This document shows positions 7,345-15,113 of a stretch of 34,225 nt of DNA, in pieces. Numbering within the stretch: the stretch's first letter is position 1; the number at the start of each line of letters is the position of its first letter. The DNA comes from Bdellovibrionia bacterium (GTDB lineage: Bacteria > Bdellovibrionota > Bdellovibrionia > Bdellovibrionales > UBA1609), in contig JAUILT010000030.1 in assembly GCA_030432925.1 (NCBI GenBank), positions 1 to 34,225 of the forward strand, read 5' to 3'. The position numbers were made by a program, and so were the translations under genes. The notes beneath the pieces are model-generated. The model had not been told where the DNA came from and did no database searches. It saw only the letters and a list, made by a program, of their open reading frames with translations.

Positions 7345-9201
7345 TTAAGAAAGAATTTGATAGGTTACTACAGCCAAGCTCCATGCGATTAAATTCAGTA
7401 CAATCAGCTGTGTAAGAGCAAATCTCCATGAACGCATTTCACGAACGGCTATTGCAAAAGTCGACATACATTGCAACGCAATCATAAAGAAAACTAAAAT
7501 AGCCATAACCGAAGCAAAAGTAAATAGTGGAGACCCATCTGGCCATAAAGCGCCTTTCATACTACTTATCAGCGAGTTTGTAAGCCCTTCTTCAGTTTCT
7601 GAGGTGACCCCAAAAACAATAGCTAATGTAGAAACAAAAACCTCTCGAGCTGCAAATGCAGAAATCAACCCTATACCAATTCTCCAATCACTACCCATAG
7701 GTTCAAAAATAGGCTCAACCCACTGCCCAACTTGTCCAATATAACTGTTCTGCAGCTGTTGGGTTTCAGACATATCAAGTTGTCTTGGAAAAGTTGTGCC
7801 TAACCAGATCAACATTGCCAGCACAAAAATAATAGGACCAGCCCGGCGCACATAAGAGAGTGTCCTAGTTATTGCGGATCTCAATACAACTCTCAATGAA
7901 GGTCTTCTGTATAAAGGCAACTCCATAAGAAAGGACATTTCATTATCCGAAGGAAGCCATCGACTCAATACGGCCGCAGCTATAGCCCCCAAAATCAGTG
8001 CAGAAAAGTAGAGTCCAGCCAGAGCCAGTCCAGGTTTCCAAGCCGCATCTCCAAAAAATAAAAAACTTAATAATAATGCATATACTGGCAAGCGTGCTGA
8101 ACAGGTCATCAGAGGAATGATAAATAAAGCAATCCATCTCTCTGTTGCAGATCGGATATTTCTAGCTGCCATCATAGCAGGAACCGCACAAGCATAACCA
8201 GATAATAATGGAACAAATGATCGACCGCTCAACCCCACTGCAGAAAATGGTCGATCAATAAGAGTCGCCGCTCGAGCTAAATAACCGGTGTCTTCCAAAA
8301 AGCTGATTCCAAAAAACAAAATAAAAATTTGTGGGACAAATACCATCACCGCCCCTAGAGAAGCCACAAGACCATTGGAAAAAAAGTCTGCCCACAGGGA
8401 GCCTTCTCCTCCCCACTCCAAAATACTGTTTGCTAACCAAGAAAAACCCTCATCAACCCAACCCATGAACGGATCTGCCAACCAAAAAATGGAGGAGAAC
8501 AACGCAAACATCACTGTAAAAAACAATAGTAACCCTGCAATAGGGTGTAATAGAATATCATCCCAATAACGAGTACGATCAAAGTATGTGAGGTCTTCTG
8601 GATTCTTTTTGTTTTTTTGAACACGAGCACTCCAAATAGAGGCTTCTCTTTGAGCTTTTTTATATTTATCCTCACTCCACTCTTCAGGGGGATGAAAGCC
8701 CGATTTTCTCTCTAGCTTTCTCACCTCCTGTAGAAGCTCTGAAACCCCTCCCCCAAGCTGTCCATCAATAGGAACCACAGGCAGCTGCATCAGTTCAGAG
8801 AGCTGTTTGTCATCCAGATTCTGATTCTCTTTCCTAAGGAGGTCCGTCATAGTTAGGGCCACTACAGCAGGAATTCCTGACTCCTTGATCTGCTCCACTA
8901 AAGGCCACTGCCTTTGCCATTGAGTGGCGTCCATAACAACCACGGCACCTTGAACATCATATTCTTTGTAATTTTTAAAAAGTGTCTGATAAGTCACTTC
9001 CTCATCAAAGCTCTTGGGAAATAGAGAATAAGTACCAGGGGTATCGATAACCTCAAGACTCTCTCCGTATCGACCGTGGGTCTGCCCTAAATAACATTCA
9101 ACTGTAGCTCCAGGGTAATTCACCGCCCGAAATCTGGATCCGGTGAGCCAGTTAAACAATGTAGTCTTTCCTGAATTGGGCCTTCCCACAAGAGCAATCA
9201 T
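7345..9201 (-). CDS. feoB: Ferrous iron transporter FeoB
   Basis: A 618-residue inner-membrane Fe(II) permease with an N-terminal G domain. G1 is GRPNSGKT (6-13) and G3 is DTPG (53-56). G4, usually NxxD, reads TMTD at 117-120, so the guanine-contacting asparagine is a threonine. The membrane part has the FeoB signatures EDTGYLARA, SGYACAVPAMMA and PLMTCSARLPVY, including the two conserved cysteines in the Gate motifs. At 618 residues it is shorter than the usual 700-770, with a small linker and no long C-terminal extension. The start codon overlaps the stop of feoA by four bases, giving a feoAB operon. I see no convincing Fur box in front of feoA. Confidence 0.93.
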   Translation of the reverse strand: MIALVGRPNSGKTTLFNWLTGSRFRAVNYPGATVECYLGQTHGRYGESLEVIDTPGTYSLFPKSFDEEVTYQTLFKNYKEYDVQGAVVVMDATQWQRQWPLVEQIKESGIPAVVALTMTDLLRKENQNLDDKQLSELMQLPVVPIDGQLGGGVSELLQEVRKLERKSGFHPPEEWSEDKYKKAQREASIWSARVQKNKKNPEDLTYFDRTRYWDDILLHPIAGLLLFFTVMFALFSSIFWLADPFMGWVDEGFSWLANSILEWGGEGSLWADFFSNGLVASLGAVMVFVPQIFILFFGISFLEDTGYLARAATLIDRPFSAVGLSGRSFVPLLSGYACAVPAMMAARNIRSATERWIALFIIPLMTCSARLPVYALLLSFLFFGDAAWKPGLALAGLYFSALILGAIAAAVLSRWLPSDNEMSFLMELPLYRRPSLRVVLRSAITRTLSYVRRAGPIIFVLAMLIWLGTTFPRQLDMSETQQLQNSYIGQVGQWVEPIFEPMGSDWRIGIGLISAFAAREVFVSTLAIVFGVTSETEEGLTNSLISSMKGALWPDGSPLFTFASVMAILVFFMIALQCMSTFAIAVREMRSWRFALTQLIVLNLIAWSLAVVTYQILS

Positions 9202-9425
9202 GCTAGCTCCTCTACAAAAACCCCTTGAGCATCAACAGATCGCATGGCAATAAAGGCTGTTCCTACTCTTAAAACCAGGGGGCCTGACCAAGGGCTCTTT
9301 CGCACAACCATAACCTCTGTCTGAAGTAGAATCCCCAATTCCCGTAAACGCTGAAGAGTGCTTTCATTGCCATCAATGTGCTGAATTCTCAGTGGGACAT
9401 GGGGCTTAGCAGAGTTTAAGTTCAT
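9198..9425 (-). CDS. feoA: FeoA family protein
   Basis: A 75-residue SH3-like FeoA, the small cytosolic partner needed for FeoB-driven Fe(II) uptake. It has the usual pattern of a LRELGI turn after a short N-terminal strand, a VMVVRKSPWSGPLVLRVG stretch and a final AMRSVDAQGVFVE strand. Its length matches the family. It overlaps feoB by four bases, so the two are translationally coupled. The ATG has only a weak, very close GGGA upstream. Confidence 0.88.
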   Translation of the reverse strand: MNLNSAKPHVPLRIQHIDGNESTLQRLRELGILLQTEVMVVRKSPWSGPLVLRVGTAFIAMRSVDAQGVFVEELA

Positions 9426-9582
9426 TCCCTGTTTGTAACGCTAAATGACCAAAATGACCACTTCTGTGGCCTGTTGAAAGGCAATTGAAAGGCATTTTTG
9501 TCTTCAAAGAAGTTTTTGATTGCTTCAAAGGCTGAGCCTTTCTATACCAAAACGGTTGATACTACCTCAGGAGGCCTACATC
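9426..9582. promoter_or_regulatory. Divergent regulatory region with short tandem repeats
   Basis: This 157-base region separates feoA (minus) and the CBS-like gene (plus). It holds a perfect tandem 9-mer AAATGACCA (9443-9451, 9452-9460), a near-tandem pair TTGAAAGGCA (9474-9483, 9485-9494), and a perfect inverted repeat AAAGGC-TGA-GCCTTT (9527-9541) whose left part, TTCAAAGGC, resembles the TTGAAAGGC units. Such ordered repeats suggest binding sites for one or two dimeric regulators. AGGAGG at 9569-9574 is the ribosome binding site for ATG 9583. Confidence 0.5.
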
Positions 9583-10536
9583 ATGCTGCACAAAAATATT
9601 CTAGAAGCCATTGGCAAAACCCCGCTCGTTCAACTTAACAGACTGGGCAGTGATCTTAAATGCAACATGTATGTCAAACCTGAATTTTTAAACCCTGGCG
9701 GTTCTGTTAAAGACCGTATTGGATATCGCATGGTTGTGGACGCTGAAAAAGCTGGAACCATCCAACCTGGCGACACTCTCATTGAACCCACCAGTGGTAA
9801 TACTGGCATTGGCCTCGCTTTAGCTGGAGCTGTTAAAGGCTACCGAGTGATTATCACCATGCCTGAGAAAATGAGTCGAGAAAAACAAGTGGTACTTGAG
9901 GCTTTGGGGGCAGAAATTGTCCGCACTCCTACGGAGGCTGCCTGGGATGCACCTGAAAGCCACATTGGTGTGGCCCAAAAAATGCGACAAGAAATCCCCA
10001 ATGCCCATATTTTAGATCAATATTCTAACAATTCCAACGTCATGGCTCACTACGAGGGTACAGGCTCTGAAATCCTGGAAGATCTCAATGGCAAAGTTGA
10101 TATGGTTGTTGTGAGTGCTGGAACTGGAGGCACTATTACGGGTGTGGCCAAACGAATCAAAGAGGCCAATCCCCATGTAAAAATTGTTGGTGTGGACCCT
10201 GTAGGCTCCATCTTGGCCGATGACAACGATGAAGTCGGCACTTACCTTGTTGAAGGCATTGGTTATGACTTTGTTCCTGATGTTTTAAATCGAGACCTTG
10301 TGGATCAATGGATTAAAACCAAAGATAAAGAGAGCTTTCAAATGGCTCGCCGACTGATCCGCGAAGAAGGACTTTTGGTAGGGGGCTCCAGTGGCGCCAC
10401 AATGACCGGCGCTTTGTTGGCAGCCCAACAACTAGAAGAAGGGCAAAATTGTGTGGTGATTCTCTCGGACGGCGTGCGCAACTACATGACTAAGTTTGTA
10501 GATCCCGAATGGATGACCGCAAACGGATTTGACTGA
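9583..10536 (+). CDS. Cystathionine beta-synthase-like / cysteine synthase PLP enzyme
   Basis: A 317-residue fold-type II PLP enzyme. The Schiff-base lysine is K43 in GGSVKDR, the substrate loop is TSGNTG (70-75) and the phosphate-binding loop is GTGGT (180-184). Segments such as [40 protein letters not shown] and [10 protein letters not shown] match the catalytic core of cystathionine beta-synthases more closely than O-acetylserine sulfhydrylases. It lacks both the haem domain and the C-terminal CBS pair, so it is a core-only version. The reaction could be cystathionine formation from serine and homocysteine, or cysteine synthesis. The start is set by AGGAGG eight bases before ATG 9583; the longer frame from TTG 9520 would include the leader repeats and is rejected. 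Confidence 0.88.
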   Translation: MLHKNILEAIGKTPLVQLNRLGSDLKCNMYVKPEFLNPGGSVKDRIGYRMVVDAEKAGTIQPGDTLIEPTSGNTGIGLALAGAVKGYRVIITMPEKMSREKQVVLEALGAEIVRTPTEAAWDAPESHIGVAQKMRQEIPNAHILDQYSNNSNVMAHYEGTGSEILEDLNGKVDMVVVSAGTGGTITGVAKRIKEANPHVKIVGVDPVGSILADDNDEVGTYLVEGIGYDFVPDVLNRDLVDQWIKTKDKESFQMARRLIREEGLLVGGSSGATMTGALLAAQQLEEGQNCVVILSDGVRNYMTKFVDPEWMTANGFD

Positions 10537-10546
10537 ATTGAAAAAA

Positions 10547-11032
10547 TTAAGGCACAGGAATTTTTTCCACTCGCCTCCAAATGTAGATCAGCGGCTCTCC
10601 AGAAAGACCCAAATACAAATGTAGATCTCCATTTTGAAAATTAATTTGTGTGCGGGTCTCATTGCCCAAACGCATATCAGGATCCTGTCCACACCCCACA
10701 CCATTATTGGAATTCACCCAAGTGACCTTGTCCACAAGAGTGTTTTGATCCAGATAATAATGACCTTTACGCTCACAGAACCCCTTTTCTCCCACCCGGT
10801 AATAAAAAATATGAGAGGATCCCCCTTCAGCAAATTGGAAGTACAATTGAAGATTCGGACTAAAAGGTGGCCTCTCAGTCCCATCATAAAAAACCTTATA
10901 GAAATTCCAAGTACCTACAATAAGCTTCTCAAAAGAATCTTCAGAGCTGGCTTTTTCTGCCGCCAGACACGGCCATGAAAACCCTATTAACAGAGTCAAA
11001 AATACCGAATGTCTAATAAGTCGGATGAACAT
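10547..11032 (-). CDS. Small exported protein of unknown function
   Basis: A 161-residue protein with a signal peptide (cleavage near CLAAEK). The mature part begins with KLIVGTWNFYKVFYDG and is rich in short beta strands, with the arrangement GTW...YFQF...FYYR...IYIWRR that recalls small lipocalin-like barrels; this is only a resemblance. Two cysteine positions could form a disulphide. The ATG at 11032 has GAGG nine bases upstream; a GTG nine bases further out would also be in frame. The gene converges on the CBS-like gene, with 10 bases between the stops. Confidence 0.65.
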   Translation of the reverse strand: MFIRLIRHSVFLTLLIGFSWPCLAAEKASSEDSFEKLIVGTWNFYKVFYDGTERPPFSPNLQLYFQFAEGGSSHIFYYRVGEKGFCERKGHYYLDQNTLVDKVTWVNSNNGVGCGQDPDMRLGNETRTQINFQNGDLHLYLGLSGEPLIYIWRRVEKIPVP

Positions 11033-11121
11033 ATCCCCCACCCTCGCAGATGGCCCAAAACTCGGTCAACTCATAGTTTTTAGTTGTATCGATTGCAGGC
11101 CCACGGTGTGCTCGGAAAAAG

Positions 11122-12519
11122 TTACAAACTCCGCCAGCCTTTTTGCTCTAACACACTCTCAACCACATGATGATCCTCAGAAGGCAGCTGTGCCCGTGTC
11201 ACCGATGTCAGAACTTCTGGAAGATCCTTGATTTTCCCACCAGGCCCCAATTCAATTAAGAAAGCCTTCGCTAACTGTGTAGCTTTTTTTGTACCCAATA
11301 ATTTTTTGAGCTCCCAAAATGTACTGCTAATCACCAATGAGTCGTTGTATTTCTTGCCCCTAAGGTCTTTACTCGCACGCATGTCATTGTCGATATTGCG
11401 CTTGTAAGGGGCTCTCATATAAGAGAAATACCCCATATCCGTGCGCCCCAAACGAGCTGCTGTGAAAAAGTCTGAAAATGCCTCACTGTAGGACCCAGCT
11501 TCACCATCAAAGCCAAGTCCTGAAAGTTTTTCTACGTAGGCATGGCTGGCTTCATGAGAAACAATACTCGGGTCTCTAGGAATTTTCTGGTAAACTTTGC
11601 CATCACCTTCACCCAAGCGAATATTCCCAGCGTAGAAAAAGGCGGCATTGGTGGGCTTTTCTCCTCCAATATGCACTTTAATGTTCAGTGAGTAGCCTAG
11701 AGAAACATTTAACTCCTCTTGAAACCAGCTGATCATCTGATCCACAAAAAAGTAGGACTGCAGTAGATCAAACTCCCGCTCGCTGGTGGAAATTTTAAAA
11801 ATATTGTCCTCGCTAACAGGTGTGGGCTGAATCACAGACTCTACACTCAGGTGTTTAGAGGCCAACTTTCCATCTCCCACAAGATTTTTAAGCATCTGCT
11901 CTGAGAGGTCCGACTCTTCCGGAGAAGAGTCATAAACAAAACCCACACCATCTGTAAAGTTATGCCGCCAAGATCGAGTGCGCTTCACCCGACCCGCAGC
12001 ATTGATGTAAAAATGAACAATACTTTGCTCATCCGGCGCCACAAAACTGACTTTCAACCACGCCTTGGGGCTCAACTCATCGGCCTCAAGGACCACTTCT
12101 ACCTTTTCAATTTTGGGACTATTTTTCAAAACTTTGTGACTACCGCGGACAACTTCAATAAGAGCCTCACGGTTTTCATAGATTTCATGAGCCGAGTGTA
12201 TCACTGACTCCGGAATGCCTTCCACCAGCTGATAACTATAGGATTCAATTCCACTCTCTTCAGAAGAGACTTCCTGAAACCAAGTACCTTCTACAGAAAA
12301 CCCTGCTACTTTTTGCTGCGTACGAATTACAGTTTTACTGTCAATCTCTTGATGGGCTGTCTTTATTTTGAGTTCAGCAATCTGTGCTTCAAATTCACCG
12401 TAACCGGCAAATTCTTCAGCTCCCGGAGAGTGAGCTGACCAACGTTCCTGCTGGCTATGAAAATTGTTACTGCACCCCCACAGCGAACCCACAAGTAGGA
12501 ACAACAAAAGGTGTTTCAT
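11122..12519 (-). CDS. Lipoprotein with thermolysin-like (gluzincin) metalloprotease domain
   Basis: A 465-residue lipoprotein; the lipobox LWGC puts the lipidated cysteine at residue 16. Residues about 40-230 resemble the propeptide region of thermolysin/fungalysin proteases. The C-terminal half contains the zinc site HEASH (322-326) and, about 20 residues on, the third ligand in SYSEAFSDFF (E346), the arrangement of M4/M36 gluzincins. It should be an envelope-anchored endopeptidase made as a zymogen. The first possible TTG lies inside the Shine-Dalgarno; GAGGGGGAG before ATG 12519 decides the start. That site is complementary to the C-rich loop of the candidate RNA at 19568-19627. Confidence 0.78.
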   Translation of the reverse strand: MKHLLLFLLVGSLWGCSNNFHSQQERWSAHSPGAEEFAGYGEFEAQIAELKIKTAHQEIDSKTVIRTQQKVAGFSVEGTWFQEVSSEESGIESYSYQLVEGIPESVIHSAHEIYENREALIEVVRGSHKVLKNSPKIEKVEVVLEADELSPKAWLKVSFVAPDEQSIVHFYINAAGRVKRTRSWRHNFTDGVGFVYDSSPEESDLSEQMLKNLVGDGKLASKHLSVESVIQPTPVSEDNIFKISTSEREFDLLQSYFFVDQMISWFQEELNVSLGYSLNIKVHIGGEKPTNAAFFYAGNIRLGEGDGKVYQKIPRDPSIVSHEASHAYVEKLSGLGFDGEAGSYSEAFSDFFTAARLGRTDMGYFSYMRAPYKRNIDNDMRASKDLRGKKYNDSLVISSTFWELKKLLGTKKATQLAKAFLIELGPGGKIKDLPEVLTSVTRAQLPSEDHHVVESVLEQKGWRSL

Positions 12520-12577
12520 GATTCTCCCCCTCAATACCCGAAGGCAGTCAGCACAAAAGCCCCCTGCCCCCTTTTAA

Positions 12578-12610
12578 AAAAAGGGAGCATATCCATGCTC
12601 CCTTCTTTAA
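12578..12610 (-). terminator. Rho-independent terminator of the 12632-13030 gene
   Basis: On the minus strand an 8-bp stem, GGGAGCAT with ATGCTCCC (12583-12602), around a four-base loop is followed by a run of seven T. It lies 22 bases after the stop of the small exported protein and before the metalloprotease start. Confidence 0.88.
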
Positions 12611-12631
12611 AATTCCATGAAACCAGATGGA

Positions 12632-13030
12632 TCACTCGATTTCGATGGTTTTTTCCAGATACGTGCCGTCTCCACTCATGAATCTTACCACATGAGAACC
12701 TTCTCCTAGAACCCCTAACTGAACTTCTTTTTGAAAAGGAACAAGAACCATCAAACACATCCCCTGACTCACAGAAGCCATCGTCTGGACGTTCAGCACG
12801 TTAGCAGACTTGTCATCTTTTGCCACATTAGCTTCTTTCCAGCTATAGCAAGAGTTGGGAAATACACCGCTGACGATCACAAAAACATCAGACTCAGAGT
12901 CAAACCCACCTGGCACATAAGCATCACTGACCCCAATAGCCACATCTTTTGTAGTTAGAACATCCGTTGCTGCACCAGCTGTAAAAGAAAAAGCTGCAAG
13001 AACTGCTGTTAATAAAATTGAAAGTTTCAC
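12632..13030 (-). CDS. Small exported protein of unknown function
   Basis: A 132-residue protein with a clear signal peptide (FSFTAGA, cleavage before ATDV). The mature part of about 110 residues is predicted all-beta, with two cysteines (CYSW and MCLM) and a closing VVRFMSGDGTYLEKTIEIE that looks like the last strands of an immunoglobulin-like or carbohydrate-binding beta sandwich. I do not recognise a family. It starts with GTG, behind AAGGGGGG four bases upstream, and ends at a strong terminator, so it appears to be a well-expressed single gene. Confidence 0.7.
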   Translation of the reverse strand: MKLSILLTAVLAAFSFTAGAATDVLTTKDVAIGVSDAYVPGGFDSESDVFVIVSGVFPNSCYSWKEANVAKDDKSANVLNVQTMASVSQGMCLMVLVPFQKEVQLGVLGEGSHVVRFMSGDGTYLEKTIEIE

Positions 13031-13255
13031 CTGACCCCCCTTGGTTATTGTTGGTGCTTCATTCAGTAGGTCTTAATAGCAACTGCCGTACCAACTTGAA
13101 ACAGTTTTTATTTTGACTTCATTGTTTTTTTCTTAAGAAAAGTCTCAAATCTTAAAATTTTTTGGGATTTTCTGTCCCAAACCAAAGTCTTTAAAAAGCA
13201 GGTTGTCTTCTGGGAAGCCTTGAGTTCAAATACACACAACAAAGGAGTGTATGAC

Positions 13256-13639
13256 ATGAAGCATTGGGTTCTAGGCATGGCAGTGCTATTCAGTTTCAAC
13301 GCAGTAGGGCAAACTGAAGATCTTGACGCAAACCAGAAAGGCTTTAGCCACTTAACACAGTCAGGAAAACTTTTTCAGGTGGAGATCAAGCCCACTGACA
13401 AACACCTGCATCTATTTTTGACAGGAGTCTCTGCAGGAGCTCTTCGATTTGACGAGACCACTGTAGAGGCCTCAATAGGTCTTGGCGATGCTAAAAGGAC
13501 ATTTCTTGCTGAAAAAACGAAGGACCCTAAAACTGGACAGCACTATTACAAAATAAGGAAACATGAAAAAAAGCCCTTCCAGTTGAAGATTCAATCTGGA
13601 GACCAAAGCGAGGTGCTCAACTTTCCTCCCCCCAACTAA
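13256..13639 (+). CDS. Small exported protein of unknown function
   Basis: A 127-residue protein with a signal peptide (cleavage near AVGQTE). The mature part is hydrophilic and lysine-rich, with alternating strands (FQVEIKP, HLHLFLTG, FQLKIQSG), suggesting a small beta domain. I do not recognise it. AAGGAG about eight bases before ATG 13256 fixes the start; the longer frame from 13220 lacks a ribosome site and would hide the signal peptide. It converges with the next gene, with two bases between the stop codons. Confidence 0.62.
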   Translation: MKHWVLGMAVLFSFNAVGQTEDLDANQKGFSHLTQSGKLFQVEIKPTDKHLHLFLTGVSAGALRFDETTVEASIGLGDAKRTFLAEKTKDPKTGQHYYKIRKHEKKPFQLKIQSGDQSEVLNFPPPN

Positions 13640-13641
13640 AT

Positions 13642-14295
13642 TTATGGGAGCTTTAGCTGAAGCTCTATATTGGAGATATCTACCTTATATTGGGACCCCG
13701 TATCGTCACCATCAATGGAAATCCACAGTGCAACAACATTTTTAGCTTTGAGAAAGTCTGCAGAAAGCTCAAACTCCCCAGCCCCCTGAATCACCCACTC
13801 ATTTTTCTCTTTGATCAACTCACTCAGTGGGTGAGTTCGCTCTTTACCTTTTAATGCCTCTGACTGAACCAGGTTTAAAAAATAGATATGATCAATGCCA
13901 GACTCTTCAGGGGCCAGACTATAAAGTTTTTTAACCCAGTCGGCAGCCACCATTTTACTGGCCCAATTGAGCTTTTTATCTCCAAGAATGACCAGACCCA
14001 CTCGCAATACACAGTCATCCAGGCCCTTTTCTCCCTGCTTGAGCGGGTTCTTAAAGGGAATCAAATGACTGACCTTACCTTTGACCTTCAGTCCCAGCAC
14101 CTGTTTGGGGCTTTGCAATGGATAAATCAAAGGAGAGGCTGACTCTTTGACCTCCACTTTGATGCCTTTTTCAGAAAATTCGACCTGATTGGAAGGAATT
14201 TTTGAAAAGTTTAAATTTTGCCAGCCGTCTGCTGATTTCAGTGGCACCACAAATGCTGCTGAAAAAACAATTTTCCTAATATCAATGGACTTCAT
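13642..14295 (-). CDS. DUF3047-like protein
   Basis: A 217-residue protein, probably exported, though the N-terminus is only weakly hydrophobic (KIVFSAAFVVPL). The order of elements, ADGWQNLNFSKIPSN, ESASPLIYPL, DDCVLRVGLVI, WVIQGAGEF and VVALWISIDGDDTGS, recalls the DUF3047 family, whose function is unknown. The final DDT-containing strand would bring acidic residues together as in a metal-binding beta sandwich, which is inference. Its ATG (14293-14295) overlaps the possible ATG of the divergent gene. Confidence 0.55.
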   Translation of the reverse strand: MKSIDIRKIVFSAAFVVPLKSADGWQNLNFSKIPSNQVEFSEKGIKVEVKESASPLIYPLQSPKQVLGLKVKGKVSHLIPFKNPLKQGEKGLDDCVLRVGLVILGDKKLNWASKMVAADWVKKLYSLAPEESGIDHIYFLNLVQSEALKGKERTHPLSELIKEKNEWVIQGAGEFELSADFLKAKNVVALWISIDGDDTGSQYKVDISNIELQLKLP

Positions 14296-15100
14296 GGCTT
14301 TGAAAAGTACAAGGCCAAACAGTGATTGTCTATGGAAACCATTGCTTCCAGCCTCTGAATGTGAACATAGTCAGACTATGAATCGTTTAAAAGCAGCACT
14401 GACATCAACAGGAGGACTGAGCTATCACTATATGGCTTTAAGATACCGGTCTGGGTTATGGCGTCGCTTTCATGAAAACCTCAATGTACTTCTTTGCAAC
14501 TGGCGGCACTTTTCTAAAGAGATTATTCTCATTGGCCCCAGTGCTGGATACAGTTTGAGTCAAGAGTTTTTACAAACCTTTGAGGCCATCCATATCTATG
14601 ACCCAGACCCCCTAGCCCGCTGGTTATTTCAGCGCCGCTTTCCAAGATTGCCAATTCATTGGTCATTGAACAGCCCTTTTTTTTGCCCCAGCACTCATTC
14701 TATCCAATCACTATGGAGGATTCGAAGACAACATCCGGAGGCGGCCCTTTTATTTTGCAATGTGATTGGCCAATGGCCCCTCATGGAAAAAGTGGCTGAC
14801 TCTGACATTCAGGAGTTCGTAGATCAACTGCATCAGGTTTACACTCAGTCCAATTGGGCGAGCTTTCATGATCTTTTTTCAGGTCCCTCCCACTGGAAAA
14901 AGTGGAGTCACATCCAGCAGCGGCAACAAGTCGAGTTCCACTCGCTGGAAGCGCTCAAGCAATTCTGGAAAGACACAAAGGGTGGTCCCTTGACAGATCA
15001 TATGACTTTTAAAAAATTTAAATCCACCAACAACAAAAAACATCTGATTTGGCCATTAACCCCCCGACAGATTCATATTGTCGAGTGGGCTCAAGGCTGA
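14294..15100 (+). CDS. Unknown protein with possible Rossmann-like nucleotide-binding core
   Basis: About 268 residues if it starts at ATG 14294; longer (14189, 14285) and shorter (14378) starts are possible because none has a good ribosome site. The central segment EIILIGPSAGYSL followed by FEAIHIYDPDPLAR resembles a glycine-rich turn and the acidic end of strand 2 in a SAM-dependent methyltransferase fold, but further methyltransferase motifs are not clear. There is no signal peptide, and the protein is rich in tryptophan and histidine. It ends 13 bases before the MscS gene, so the two may form an operon. Confidence 0.6.
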   Translation: MALKSTRPNSDCLWKPLLPASECEHSQTMNRLKAALTSTGGLSYHYMALRYRSGLWRRFHENLNVLLCNWRHFSKEIILIGPSAGYSLSQEFLQTFEAIHIYDPDPLARWLFQRRFPRLPIHWSLNSPFFCPSTHSIQSLWRIRRQHPEAALLFCNVIGQWPLMEKVADSDIQEFVDQLHQVYTQSNWASFHDLFSGPSHWKKWSHIQQRQQVEFHSLEALKQFWKDTKGGPLTDHMTFKKFKSTNNKKHLIWPLTPRQIHIVEWAQG

Positions 15101-15113
15101 TCCAGGAGACTTC

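Noticed and set aside
9426-9470. Fur box before feoA
   Set aside because: No sequence close to the GATAATGATAATCATTATC-type site is present, so iron control by Fur is not supported here.
9520-9582. Longer TTG start for the CBS-like gene
   Set aside because: It has no ribosome site, adds residues absent from the family and would run through the operator-like repeats; AGGAGG points to ATG 9583.
14442-14460. A sequence ATACCGGTCTGGGTTATG that resembles the TATACC motif
   Set aside because: It lies inside a coding frame and differs at several positions, including the central A and the TTTGA end; probably chance.
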